DNA from: Bugula neritina
Lineage: Eukaryota; Bryozoa; Gymnolaemata; Cheilostomatida; Bugulidae
Assembly: GCA_964035545.1 (NCBI GenBank)
Contig: OZ037772.1
Span: 7,033,389-7,097,388, forward strand
Direction of reading: 5' to 3'
DNA: 64,000 bases
The notes beneath the pieces are model-generated. The model worked only from the letters and a program-made list of their open reading frames with translations, had not been told where the DNA came from and ran no database searches. Numbering within the stretch: the first letter of the stretch is position 1; every line of letters begins with the position of its first letter. Position numbers and translations under genes: made by a program. Below, piece by piece: positions 27,105 to 41,000 of this stretch.

Positions 27105-27216
27105 ATATTTATATATATAAAGCAATTATTACTTTCCTATATGTTAATAGCATTTGAATGAATTTTTTTCTGACAATAATGATGAATTGTGTCATAACTT
27201 AGAAGTGTTACACTAA
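26738..27216. repeat. palindrome with TA-rich loop
   Basis: A TA run (26738-26783) is followed by a 95-bp arm (26784-26878), a long TA/TATG run (26876-27119) and the reverse complement of the arm (27117-27214). By eye the arms differ at only about two positions. Beside unit B only the right arm plus a single TA run is present (15293-15530), so the left arm arose by local inverted duplication in the unit C copy. The structure can fold as a long hairpin. Confidence 0.88.
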
Positions 27217-27739
27217 TTTTCAACATAATTAAGCTGTTATTTATTATGTTAGTAGAAATATTAATTCATAAACAACAAATAGTTTTGCAATCGTGAGGAG
27301 TTTATTAGGATATAATATTTTCTTGACATAGTATAAATCACAAGCAAATGATGAAACATTTTAGGCATTGCAATATGGACATATACTCCTGGTGTAATAT
27401 TATAAAACAAGTTTGGTAATAAAAGAATCTTTAAAATGTTTAGTAATTATAAGTATTACAATATGTTGCATTAAGATATGCATATACACTTATAGGCATT
27501 ACGAATTTATAGCGATACATGAAATATATAAGATGTAATAATGATACTACATTTATTTTTTATATAATACTAAACATGTTATTTTAGTTAAAGGGCAAAA
27601 GCTTTTAAGAAGCTACATAAACAGATGTGCAGTTTTATGACAAGATGGAAATATTTTTAAAGTACTATATATGAGTCAAATAACCAACGTGCAATAATCA
27701 GCAATCAACAGCTAGTTCAATTGACAACTTCAAACATGT
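27217..27739. other. 3' flank of unit C
   Basis: A non-coding stretch closely similar to 15530-16054 beside unit B. It presumably contains the 3' UTR of unit C. Confidence 0.5.
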
Positions 27740-30700
27740 TCAGGTTGTTAATTTGAAAAGATACAGCTTTTTGTCATTCCAACCAGGTACAGCCAGTATT
27801 CCATCTCTGATACTCGGTTCTCCGGCAAATACAGTTGGTAACTTATCATGAGTCAGTGTCTTGAAAAGAGCACCTGTTTAATAAAAGCATAAAATACAGT
27901 GGTAATGATGTTGAATTACACTAAGTTTTATCCAGCAAAATAAAAACATCTGCTACATTATAGCAATACTCTAGGAACCAGGAATTATATTATTCATTCA
28001 ATGAAAGTTTGATATGTTACATAAAAAGAGTATTGAGTACACTTGCGCCACTAATTTTTATACTATAGTAATTATTGATTTCAGCAAAATTAGTGTTTTT
28101 TCCGACTTAAGTTTGGCTCAAAGCTCATATCTAATACACTTTAATTTATCCATCTCTTGTATTCAGGGGTTCTCACTTGTTTCTACATATTTTATCTATA
28201 ATACCTGCATAATATATCCTAATTGAATTTTATTACAAACCGTACCTGATGGAGAAATGATGTGAAGGGATTTCAAGCCTTTTCCAGAAACATAGATGAA
28301 ACCAGTAGAGTCTGCACAGACACTGTATCCATCTGTTACACCATCAAATCTCCATACTGTAGTCAGCTCACCGTTCTTTACTTTGTACTTCGTCAGTTTC
28401 CCTCCACTCACTCCTAGCAGATGACTATCTGGTAGAAAGTGTAGACCAAATGGATACACATTAGGATGAACAGTCTCTGTCTGTTTAGTGATGAAGTCAT
28501 AGATGATCAGCTGTTTAGTATCTGGATTCTTTACCACCACATGTCTGTCGGAGACTGCCATTACTGCTGGTACACCAAGACCTGTTCTATCAAACTGAAA
28601 CAGTTGTTGTCTCTTTGTGATGTCACCAGTTAAACACATCTCTACCTTAGATATGTCACCTTCTCTGTGTAGAATGAAGACATTCTGAGGAGTTTCAATC
28701 ACTCCTGTTACTCTCTTCTCACTTTTACTGTATTCACTCAGCTCATTACCATCTCTACTCAGTAACTGTATTCCATTATGAGTACCTATGAGTATGTCAC
28801 CATCTTGTCTGTGATTGGCTGAGTAACAGCAATCATCTATCTCATGTTCAGATATGAATGTCAGTGAAGAAGGAACTGTTACTAGACTGATGTTCAGCAG
28901 TCTACTTGCGTCCTCACCTTCAATATATGATGTAAAACTGGTCATTTATGTATGTATGCATCTGACAAGTCATTCTTATGCAAAATAATGTTGCAAGCTT
29001 ATTTTAAATTTATTAAGTAGACTAGCAACTTTGAAAATAATAGTTTAACCTAGTTTTTACAGCATGCTTTTCAAATTATTATTCAAATTGAAAGCCGTCT
29101 ACAGTTTTGGTATTATCAACATTTATAAAAAATTTAAAACATCACTGTCTCATTGTTATAATATATTGTGGTTTTATATTATCATTGTCATATAGCAGTA
29201 ACTCAGTTAAATTTATAATAATCTGTATCTGTTTTTGGTTACATTGACAAAGAAGATTTTGTTCATAAAAAGAAAATATTGCAGATGTTATGACTGCTAG
29301 TTTTCAGCAAAAGATTCTAACATAGAGGTTGACCAAGAATGAAACAATTGTATTCCATATCACATGTGCTCATGCAGCAACAACACTTCACTGTTGTACT
29401 CTATATCCCAAGATATGATGTATACTCAAGTATTATTGAACACTAGTGTAATAAGCACATTTTCATCAAGTGATATTGGTTTACTATATAAAATGCCTAG
29501 CAGATCACACACACTGCACTTAGGTTGTTATTCTAACATGTCTTTAGGAGTTAAGTAATTTTTCCTTAAGTGAGCAGTTAATTTATTTGATAAGCTTCGC
29601 TTGTATATAGTTGCAGTTAGTAAATATCAAGTGCTTTGTTGAATATTATTTACATGCATAAGTTTTGCATTAAAACTTTTGAGCTGCAAACATTCTGAGC
29701 AATGACTATTTAACTTAATTGAGATCATTATTCAAATATCTGCAGGCTATATTATATATGCATACACTATAGTCTAATGTTTTGAACTATTTATGTTTAA
29801 ATTAATCTTTAGACAACTACTCTATAAATTCATTAAATTATTTTGCATATTTTATAGTCTTCGTATAATAAACCACAAGTAAAATATATTATATTCTCAT
29901 TGTAAAGGTGTAGTAGCAATCACTTTGTATACTTGGGCTCTCTCAGGCCTTGTGGTTGACAAGGATTATCTTTTTTTGCAACCAATTTTATACTGAGATA
30001 CCCTAATCAAAAATCTCACATTTATATCAATTGTAAATATAGAGTGTCAGCTGCAGGAAACCAAAAGTTAGTAGAAAATAAATTTTTACTCTTTATTTTT
30101 GGTTGCATAAATTCCTGTAATTTATATTTTATTTTTCATACACTAATATTTAAACCATCTGAATTTATAATTTTTATCCAAATTTTCTTAATGTAGACTT
30201 TATCAAACATAATTTATTTAGGTTTTACGACCTATTATAGATCTGAAAGACTTTAAACATCTAGAATAAAGAGCGGTGAAACAACTCTATACAGCACACT
30301 GACACATTCATGTATATTCTAGTGCAACTATGATTTTATATAAAAACAACCAAAATCTTATATTATTGGCTGATTTTGAAATAGTTGCAAGACAATAAAA
30401 AAGAAAATCCTGTAGCTGTGTCTGTCCTAACAGATTTTGATAACAGGAACTGAAACTATGCTGAGGTTACAATAACTAGCTAATTGTTCCCAGTCTACAC
30501 AGAGTTTTTGAATTGATAATTATTAATTTGTATTACCATTTTTGCTATATAGTCTATTCAGTAAATTACTGTGCAGGACCTGCCAGAATATGGAAGGAGA
30601 GAAATAAAATATAATTCACTAACAATATGCTTTATAACTTTATGACTTCATTAAAGAATTTTGAAATGAAGCAGATTTGCATAGCATACCTCTTATTTTT

Positions 30701-33490
30701 ATTTGAAAAAAAAAAACCTTTATATACCTCAGAATGGCAAAATAATAGTTTTCTGTGTTGACAGCACTTACCTGTCTGTATCAGAGTTGGTGGATCAGCA
30801 AGTTCACAATCATCAAGTTTATCCGCATCATGTCTCTCCAGCTCTTCTGTTATTCTCTTCTTCTGTCTGATCTTCTCAGTCACATGACCATCTTTTAGAA
30901 GACCAGTTAACTCAGCTTGAGTTTTTTTCAACCCATCTTCTTTTGTCATCAGCTTGGTGTGAAAGCCTTCAACCTTAGCTGTCATTTTTGCTTTGTGGTT
31001 TATAACTTTGTCTATCATCTCTTGACTCTCTTCTCTTATTCTTTGTATCTAAAATTGAGAATCAATTTTTTCACCATTTCTTGTCAGCTAGTTTCCAGAA
31101 CACTGAGCAAAGGATTCAATGTTGACAATAACCATTATATTATTGTCTCACAAATATATAAAGCATGAAGCTTCATATAGAGATTTGTAAATAGTGAATG
31201 CAACTATATTTGAAAGTGTCATGCAATCTGATCAAATTTCTGGCATGTTTATTGAAAACTTGTTTAGTAGATTTCAACATTGCCTAATTTCATGCATGCT
31301 TTTTTGCTCTGAGAAGGCTAATAATCTTATCATAATATGATTTGCCATTAGGTTATTCTTTGTTATGAAAAGAACATTTTTTTTTTCCTATTGAAATACT
31401 TTGAGAAAATAATTCCATAGAATGACTGTACCCACCATCTCATCTCTAACTCTTTCTATCTCTGCTGCCATGACTCCACATTTCTCTTCCTGAACATCCA
31501 AATCTCTCCATGCCTTCTTGTCCTGGGAATACACTTCATCTATCTTCTGTGATACTTTCTCTAGTTTACCTCTAAGATATTCATTTACTTCAACTTTCAG
31601 GGATGTGAGAGACTTGAAGTCATGTTGACCTCCATCTAAAATGTACAGCAATATCTTATCACAGCGTTATTTAATAATGACTGTATATATGAAAAGCTAT
31701 ATCTTACTCTATTTTTGACCAAAGTACATATGGTGTGATCTTGAAATAGAATTTTTGTCTTAGCTTGGATAATATGCACAGTGTTAGAGTTGTATATTGT
31801 ACCTTCCACACTGTAAATAATAAAGTGATGTCTTGAATAGAAAAAGTAAGCAAAACAATTGACTTCAAAATGTGTTCTTTTTAAAACAAAGAAAAACACC
31901 AGCACAATGTTTTATCTTTTTGAAATACTTATTTTTAATTTTAGCCATTTACAAAAAAAAGGAGAAAGAATATTTTTTCAATTCCTCATTTTCTGGAAGC
32001 CAAAACTAGTGCTACTCAGAAATTGTGAAGTGTTATAATGAACATCTCCATTGTGTTATCCACAAAATATGAAATATACCTCTATGGCACCACTAAACAT
32101 ATAGCTTTCCTTTCCATCATAATAATGACCAGAAGCTCTAACTACTTTTGAAACTCTGGCAGAATTTGCTCTTGCGTCATAAAAGTTCTCATATGCTCTA
32201 AGTAAATACTTGACTATTTTTTAAGTACAGATAATACAGAAATTTCCTATATATAACCCAACTATAGGTATTCTTGTCAGCTTTTTAAAATTCATCATTA
32301 TTTTATTAATATCCAATGTGAAGTAGTTAAAGGAACAAATTTTCACATGTGTTATAGTCAGCACAACAAATACAGCTAGTGATACTGTAAGAAGAACCAA
32401 ATTGCACTTCAACTTCTGTGGTTTATTAACAACTGCTCATTTACAGGTAATTTAGAGTAATTAACTTTCCTCTAATAGTTAGCAAGTTACTACAATATTA
32501 CCTGTACAGTCGTATCCGTCAATCTCACACTCAAAGCAGATCAGCTTATCACATTTCTTACAAGCTCTCACTAGAACCTCTTGATGATGTTCACATGTTG
32601 GTTTATCATAAGTAGCAGGTGATCTCTTGTAGACATCAATGTCCACTATTTTGTGAGAATCTCCATGAAGTTTGTTATGTACCTACAGAAAAAATTTTTA
32701 AACTGTTATGCCTGCATTATCCTAAACTAATTCTAATATTGTACATGAGCTATTTTAGATTTGAAGTAGTAAGAATATATACCTGCTGATGTTGAGTACA
32801 GAACATAACTTCACAGTTCACACAGTAACATGTAGCTATTTGACCTTGACATTCATGAGCTGTACAGTACAGAGTACCAGAATCACCAGTTTCTATGGTA
32901 ACCTTTGGTAAACCTTCAATCTCCAGTGATGCATACACTTCCCTGCAACATATTACTGAGTTAACTATAATACAGATTTTGAACAGTTGTGTGTGCAAGT
33001 CACTTCATGTATATAATATCTCGAAACTAACAGCAATCCTATAATCACTTGTTGACTCTGATTTGTTTGAAATGGGATTTTCTGATAAGGTACAATATTT
33101 CAAATTACTCAATGTAATTAAACAACTCACTCAGGGATATTTGGGTGTAGTAATTTCAAAAACTTTCAATAGAGCACAACTTTTTGTATTAAACTTTTAT
33201 CAGAGACTTCTCTCGTTTTTTCAAATACTGCTCCTGTACCCCTCCATACAGGTGCTTGGAAGATTATAGTATAACTTGTAATATATGAGCTATATATAAA
33301 ATGTGTAGGTTATACATAGTACTCACCCACAAGTAGGGCAGGTTACAGTTTTATGTTTACTGTAATGTCCTTGAATACAACTCAAACAGAATACATGCTG
33401 ACAAGGCAGCTCTCTTGGATCTCTTATATAATCCCTCTTAGAGACACAATAACCACACTCATACCATTCTGGTAGTTGCTCGGCAGCCAT
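27740..33490 (-). CDS. TRIM unit C: RING-Bbox-Bbox-coiled coil-propeller protein, 595 aa
   Basis: A complete seven-exon gene on the minus strand: RING 33327-33490 (ATG at 33490), B-box 1 32783-32942, B-box 2 32502-32682, coiled coil 1 31436-31635, coiled coil 2 30772-31048, propeller 28246-28917 and last exon 27740-27873 (TGA). The spliced frame is open for 595 residues, with consensus splice sites. RING C3HC4 and both sets of B-box ligands are intact. By family role it is a predicted E3 ubiquitin ligase with a propeller target-binding domain. It is a mosaic: B-box 2 carries the KRSPATYDKPTCEHHQEVL variant of units E and H, whereas the coiled coil, propeller and last exon follow units A and B. 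Its propeller carries unique residues at variable patches (EHEIDDCC, VVVKNPD, WRFDGVTD). Confidence 0.92.
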
Positions 33491-36107
33491 CTTTAATTGC
33501 TTTATGAATCAAAAAGTTTGGGTAACTTTATAAGGTATAAAGACATTTGGTATTAAAGCGTTTATATACCATTACTTGTACAAAATACCAAGGCAACTGT
33601 GTTTATAACAAGTTGTAAAATTTGTTTATTAAAACAACCTTAAAGCACCTAACTTTTTATCATGAGAAAATCAAGCTCAGCAACTATAATAATCATACTA
33701 TAATAGTAACTATTATGCATTTTCTAATATTTATCATTAGGTTCTAGAGATCAGTTATATTTGGTTTTATTCTACATATTTCTAGCACTCACCTTTATCC
33801 CTCTTGGTTGGTCCTGTTTGTAGTCAAGTTTGAAATCAAACCATTGCAGTTCCCTAACTGTCTAGTAAGCAGTTTCATTTTCTCAATGTTTTTGTAGCCT
33901 CCCTTCCAAACATTATATAGCTTCTTTGGATGATCGTATTACGCTTTATCGGGGTATGGTAAGAGTGATTATATTAATCTTTTATAATTGGACTAAATAG
34001 GGAATTTCCCCATTCTAAAATTATTGTTCTTAAATTCAATGCGCAATCAAGGCTATATTGTTTTAATAAGCAAACCATGTTTATAGTTTAAATCATAATA
34101 AAATGTATTCAATAGAGAGAATACCAGCCACCTTTGTTCTGTTTTGTAAAAGGAACAGTTTGAATAACAGTCTGCATAACTCGATAGATCTGTAGATAAT
34201 ATATATCAATAACTGAATATAACATATATTTAGTTTAACATTGCTCAAAACTTAGTTACCCAATCAATAAGAATGTACACAAAGAGTTTCAGTTGTTAGC
34301 AACGTAGCACGTCACCTTTTCAAATATGATTGAATAAAATACTCTGCAAAACTTCCGTAGTATGTGCGTTGTAGCTCTATTAAAGTCGTTGCAGTAAAAG
34401 CGCATGGTGGTTTTATACTTTATAGCAAGGCTATTAGTATATTGACAGAATTCCTATCTATGCACCTGGCTAAGCTAGTTTTTTTTAAACTCAGGCTGAC
34501 TGCAGTATTCTAAGCAGTATTGAATAAAGTTTTGGCAGTGCCATCTATAATCAAATAGCTCATTTGTTTCATATGTAATGAGTCCCAAAACATGGCAATG
34601 ACTTTTTTACCCCACTATTACCAACAACTAGGTTCAAGGTCACTCCAGGGTCAGGGTATCAGCGCCTGGTAACCTTTGGCGAAATGGAGACATCTTAGCA
34701 ATAAATAACACACTTAGGGCGCTTTCGGATTCCCTACGCGTAGCCTACTGGGTCCACGAGGATATTTGAAAAAAATTATCCATACTTTGCATTAGCAAAC
34801 TCTCTCCCCCCATTCTATTGGTATAAAATTGAATAACTCTTAGTCATGAAAATCTATAATTTTGTTACCTGCTGATATAATTTGAATTGGTCAGTTGCTG
34901 GTGTCTCCACAGCAACTGAAACGTCTAAGCACTGCAGTGTCTATAGTATTTCTAGTCTAGATAAAAAATGTTATTGCAATCTAGTACAGTAGATTGTGGT
35001 GTATTATAATTAGAGGAAATGTTACAAAGTTTATCTAAAACAAGCTCAGGTTTCTCCGCAGATTTTGTATGTTTAATTTTTCTCTTAGAATAAAGAAGGT
35101 TTTTTAAGGGTTTATCAGAGTCCGCAAGAAATAAAACTACAAGGTCTAAAATGATATAATGATACTTTCGCTATGTTCATCAAAGTTATAGCTTCTAAAT
35201 ATGTTATCATCCAAATTTTTTTCTTGTTGCATGCGAGTAATAAATTAATTTATTAATAGATGAGCTCCACTTTAGCAAACAAATGTTTTGTAATGTCATG
35301 GGACAATGAAAGCTTCGGTATAGGTTTGCAATAAACATATAAACACAAATATATTTTACTTTGTTGAATATAAAATGTTTTTTGAATAAGTTAAATCAAA
35401 ACATTACTAAAATATTATTAAGATGAGTCGTGTGGATTAAAATATACTTTTTATAATAAAGAGGTGCTTCTGTAGCAAAATTATTGTTACCCCTGGGCAT
35501 CTAAGGTAACTGAGTTTTGTGTTTTCTAAAGTATGTTATAAGAAACAAAATCAAACATTATATTCAAAGTTGTAGTAGTTGTTTAGATAGATATATCAAT
35601 TGTATGTATTTAACATAATGGCAAATTTCCAGATAAAAAATAATACTCTTTGAGTTGCTAAAACTTTTCAAAAACCTAAAAGAAAAATTCTTATATAACA
35701 GAAATAATAAGCTGACTGTCAACCATTCATGGCTCGGTGCCTCGACTAGCTATAGTGCTATTGCGCCATAGGCCCTGTCATTTTGTTTATTTTTTCTCAA
35801 TTAATTTTTTTCCCTACTGCACGTAATAAAAACAAACAAACAAACAAACAAACAAACAAACATAAAATTAGCATCTCTGCAGACAATGTTATAGGTCCTA
35901 ATCAAACTTTCTCATGACGAAACTAAAATCAATTAGTTTGACAGCATATGCATTGTAAGTTTGATGATATTGTCATAATTTTTTTGACAAATGATACCAA
36001 ATCAAAAAGAAATGATTTTACATATATATAAGATGAGTAAAACTATATATACTAGTTAAAAGTTTATATGTTATGTTATATAATATATAATTCTGCAGTT
36101 TATACCA
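33491..36107 (-). other. 5' flank of unit C
   Basis: An acceptor-like AAG directly precedes the ATG on the minus strand. A donor, ATAAAG|GTGAGT, ends near 33793, suggesting a non-coding first exon as in unit B. A (CAAA)n run lies at about 35829-35862, next to a GC-richer 100 bp (35700-35800). The rest, including the less AT-rich patch at 34600-34760, shows no gene that I can support. Confidence 0.4.
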
Positions 36108-36929
36108 TCAGTTCTCCTCATACTGCACTTCAAACAGACACAGCTTCTGATCACTCCAACAAGGTACAGCTAATATTCCATCTTGAAAACTGATTACTCC
36201 AACTAACTCTGGCAATTTGTCATGGACCAGCTTTTTGAGTAAAGTACCTGTAAAATACAGAGAATATATTTTTCAGGTTGCGTAAGCCATGCAGTGGTCT
36301 AAGCATTTCTGTAATTTTTAAACCCAATTTTTCATTATGATAGCTTCTTCATGTTTTGACTTGCTGCAGAGATTTTGTTTGATACTGTGGTTATTTTTAT
36401 GTTGAGGACATGAATCAAAGGTAGAGGTGGATTCTTGATTTTGCTTAAAATAAATATTTTTATATGAAAAATATCACCAACTCTGTAGCATGTTGAGTTA
36501 TCTGAATGACTTCAAATTAGTATGAGAGAGTAAATTACCCTCAGGTGAGATGATGTAAATGGCTTTGAAACCATCTGTTGCACCAACGTAGATGAGACCA
36601 TTAGAATCTGTACAGACACTGTAACCATCTGTTACACCATCACATGTCCAGACAGCAGTCAGCATTCCATTCTCTACTTTGTACTTTATCAGTTTATATC
36701 CATCAACTTCTAGCAGATGACCATCTGGTAGAAAGTGTAGACCAACTGGATACACATCAGGATGAATATTCTCTGTCTGTTTAGTGATGAAGTCATAGAT
36801 GATCAGCTGATTAGTATCTGGATGATTCACCACAACATATCTGTCAGAGACTGCCATTCCTGCTACACCAAGACCTGTTCTATCAAACTGAAACAGTTGT
36901 TTTCTCTTTGTGATGTCACCAGCTAAACA
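36108..36929 (-). pseudogene. TRIM unit D: truncated propeller fragment
   Basis: The last exon (36108-36247, TGA, 140 bp) and the 3' part of a propeller exon (36539-36929) remain on the minus strand. The propeller part begins abruptly at CLAGDITKRKQLFQFDRTG and stays open. Homology stops at 36929, where a caccaccaccaccgctaccgcc-type run begins. The first 100 or so propeller residues and all RING, B-box and coiled-coil exons are missing. The last exon is of the VPCW type found in unit E, two codons longer than the family standard. Variable patches include EVDGYKL (like B) and GMLTAVWTCDGVT (like G). It has no start and cannot be expressed as a standard protein. Confidence 0.87.
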
Positions 36930-38032
36930 CCACCACCACCGCTACCGCCACTGCCACCACCAATGCAACCAATTTAATCAATGCAACCACCAGCTACATA
37001 AAATGATGTACTGCACTATTATAGCACAAGCACTTATAACAAATGCTGCAAAGCATCTTACGTTAAAATATTATGGCTATACTTCATAGATTGAAAATAT
37101 ATTTATGTGAAAAGTAGTTGAGTACTGTATAGTATTAGAGCTAATAATTCAGATAATATTTATTTTTCCTGAAGTTATCTGCCCCTGCATACTCAGAATA
37201 TTTGTTTCTGTTGTGCTGTTATCACTTTTTCGTCAGCTATAGTTTAATCAGTTTATCTTGTCTTTGAACTTGTGCACTCCAACGATATTCTAGTAAAGCA
37301 CATGCTGCAAACCACCGAGGTCAAAGTGCATACATATAAGTTGTTTTTTCCAATATGCTTAAACCAAGTATCATTAAACAGAACTGTGATGTTTAGATAA
37401 TGATGATATTTATAAGTAAAAAGCTAAAGAAAGTTTAAAAAATTGTTCGATATATAATTCAGAAGAAAATCCCATATATAGAGTTGTGGCTCTATTTCAC
37501 TAATGACATGCAAAGACAATTTAGTTTTTATTGATTCCATAATTTGTGTAGAAACATGTCAACAGTCAATATTGCTAATAAGTTAGTTATTTGAAATCCA
37601 AAAATAAAACTTCCAACATTTGTGAAAAAATGATGAAACTAGCATTCTATGTTAAAAGTCGCCAGCAAACAGAGCAACCAGTTCATTATATTATATGGTC
37701 TATTGTGAGTGACAGCATAATATGTTTTTGCAGATGAAAAACGCATTTTATGTCTACAATTTTAAGCCCTGCGGTGAGCATATAAAACTAAAGCAGAAAC
37801 AAAAGTGGTATTCCGTATTTATATAAATGCTACAGAAAATAACTAGCAAATTAAAAAAAACAATATATTAGCGTTGTTAGATACATACTTTTTGTAAAAA
37901 TTTTGCTTCAACATTATTGGTTAATATATAAAATAACCAGTTGCATTGTTCTAAAATTTGGCTACAATTAGAAATAATTAAATATGTATTTGTTGCATTT
38001 TGGTTGTCAATCATCTTTTGTTATCAATTTCA
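36930..38032. other. spacer between units D and E
   Basis: It starts with an imperfect CAC/ACC-rich run (36930-37000) and continues AT-rich. I see no exon, and the missing part of the unit D propeller is not found here. Confidence 0.5.
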
Positions 38033-41000
38033 TTATTTTGTATTTATTTTAAACAGACGCAGCATATTCTCACTCCAACAAGGTACAGCTAACATGTCAT
38101 CTTTCACACTGATAGCTCCAACAACCTTTGGTAGTTTGTCATGAATCAGTTTTCTGAGCAGTTTACCTACAAAACAATATTAATAATTTTGTTTTCGATA
38201 GCTGTTTCATGGCATGATTCATCTAATACAAACTAGGTCAAAGAGTCAGCCATCATAAAGTGCAGTAAATATAAGTATGTGCGGTTTTAAGAGAAATGTC
38301 ATATGTAATACATACGCTCTTACTTCCTCACAAATATACATATAAAGGAGTAATACTATGTGATAATTTTAAAAAAAAATTATGTATCAATTATCATATG
38401 ATCGGCCACTCAGCGTACTCTACATTAATCTCAGCAATATTTCCACAAAATTTTTTTATTTGCTTCATAAGTAAAATAAGAGCTGAAACTGATAGCAAAA
38501 AACATCAACATAATTATGTGGTATAAAATGGATAGTCTATACCTATACAAATGAGTGAGTGAATACAGAGGTGGCATGCAAAAAGTAGGGAGGGATATTT
38601 TACTGCAGCTTTAATTATATATTATATAATAGTATAAATTCAATGCAATAATTTTCAAAACATAATCTTACCCATTGGAGAGATAATGTAGCATGTTTTT
38701 ATGTTGTCTGCGAAAACATAGATGAGACCATCAGAATCTGCACAGACACTGTAACCATCTGTTACATCATCACATGTCCAGACTGTAGTCAGCTCTCCAT
38801 TCTCTACTTTGTACTTCATGAGTTTGTCTCCACCAGCTCCTAGCAGATGACCATCTGGTAGAAAGTGTAGACCAACTGGATACACATTAGGATGAATAGT
38901 CTCTGTATGTTTAGTGATGAAGTCATAGATGATCAGCTGTGTGGTATCTGGATGACTTGCCACAACATATCTGTCAGAGACTGCCATTACTGCTACACCA
39001 AGACCTGTTCTATCAAACTGAAACAGTTGTTGTCTCTTTGTGATGTCACCAGTTAAACACATCTCTACCTTAGATATGTCACCTTCTCTGTGTAGAATGA
39101 AGACATTCTGAGGAGTCTCAATCACTCCTGTTACTCTCTTCTCACTTGTACTGTATTCACTCAGCTCATTACCATCTCTACTCAATAACTCTATTCTATT
39201 AGCAGTACCTATGAGTATGTCACCATCTTGTCTGTGATGAGCTACCACACACTGACCATCTGTCTCATGTTCAGATATGAATGTCAGTGAAGAAGGAAAT
39301 GTTACTAGACTGACATTCAACAGTCTACTTGTGTTTTGACCTGTAAAATGCTATATAGTGTTAATCACTTAATATGTTTATTAGAAATCAATTTTTATTA
39401 GAAAGTATATTTTATTTTTTCAAAAATGTTTCCTGATTTTATGATGGTTAGAATAAATCTATAAATAAGAAAATGAGATAATCATCTGATGTAATTGCTA
39501 CAAAAGTTGTACATTTTTGCTTATATATGCTTGTAATTATTAAAGATTAAATACATGTGTGTACATGCATATAATGTGCATGTCAGGTATATGCGTATGT
39601 ACTGCAGTATGTATTTATGTATGTGTTTAAATGTGTGTGTGCGTGTGCACTTCGTATAATATAGTAATGCATATAATGGTTTGGCAGGAGATATTAAGTT
39701 AAAACGCTGCTCGTCATATACAACGAAAAAATAATAATTTATTGATACTGTAATTTTTTAACTTCAATAAACAAACTGCAAAGTGAATTATCGACATGAT
39801 TTAAAGTAAAAGTTATTGTCATGCAGTAGAGGCTACACATGGAATGTAATGACTAACAGTTGTAGGTCTCTAGCAGCTTCTTTGAGAAATAATTATGGTC
39901 TTTCAGCATATATAGTGTGCGAATATAATTTGCTGCTCAATGCAGCATATAATTGTATGTAGGTAGTGATATAAAATACATATTACTTCATCGTTTATAA
40001 TGTACCATAATAATATTTGGTAAGTCATCATTTTGAGAGAGCCAACTAACTGGCAGATGTTCTCTAATTGTTATAGTCAAGATATTTTCGAAAATAAAAA
40101 CTTCACAAACCTGTATTAATTACAGTTGGTGGATCAATAAGTTCACAATCATCCAGTTTTTCTGCATCATGTCTGTTCATCTCTTCTGTTATTCTCTTCT
40201 TCTGTCTGATCTTCTCAGTCACATGACCATCTTTCAGCAGACGATGTACCTCAGCTTGTGTCTTCTCCAACCCATCTTTCTTCAGCATCAGCTTGTTGTA
40301 GAAATCTTCCACTTGATTGGTCACCTTAGCCTTGTGGTTTATAACTCTGTCAATCAGCTCTTGACTCTCATTAGTTAGTCTTTGGATCTAAAATGTTGCT
40401 GCTGTGTAAACAAGATATGCATTTCAAAAAACAATTTAATTGGTTTATATGTTTATATGAACGAATTTTGACTTAATTACATTTTCAGCTTGTTTTAAAG
40501 CTCAGACTTTATATCGCAAACTTTGATCATTTCAAAGAAAAGTTCTTTAATCGCAGAAAATTTTAATTTTCAGTGAGAAATGATTCTTTTAATATTTATA
40601 CAGGTCTTTCTGTCTAATTTGAAAATATTTAGCAAAAATACAAAATCTCTGGAGATGAAATGTTCAATTTGAATTTATACATTTCTGGATTAGTTTCTAC
40701 TGAAGGGTTTATTGAGAAAGTTTGTTTGGGTTCAGTGAAGATACTTTTTTTTCACCCACAAAACTTCCATTTTAGTTTATTGGCTAACAATGAATAGTTT
40801 TTTAGTTGTCACAAATAAATTCTGCATTCTAGTATATGTATGAAGCATTTATTCCTGTATTTTATAAGTGTTGCTGTCTAATTTTAGAATATAGTATCAT
40901 GGTAATCAATTTTCAAGAACAAATCACCATTAATTGTTATATATTAAAAAGATGCAAAATATACTATTACAAATAATTTATTATCACTTTGTTTAGTAAG

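Noticed and set aside
35700-35870. Possible SINE with a (CAAA)n tail
   Set aside because: A GC-richer stretch beside a CAAA run resembles a short retroelement, but I could not identify convincing A and B boxes or flanking duplications.
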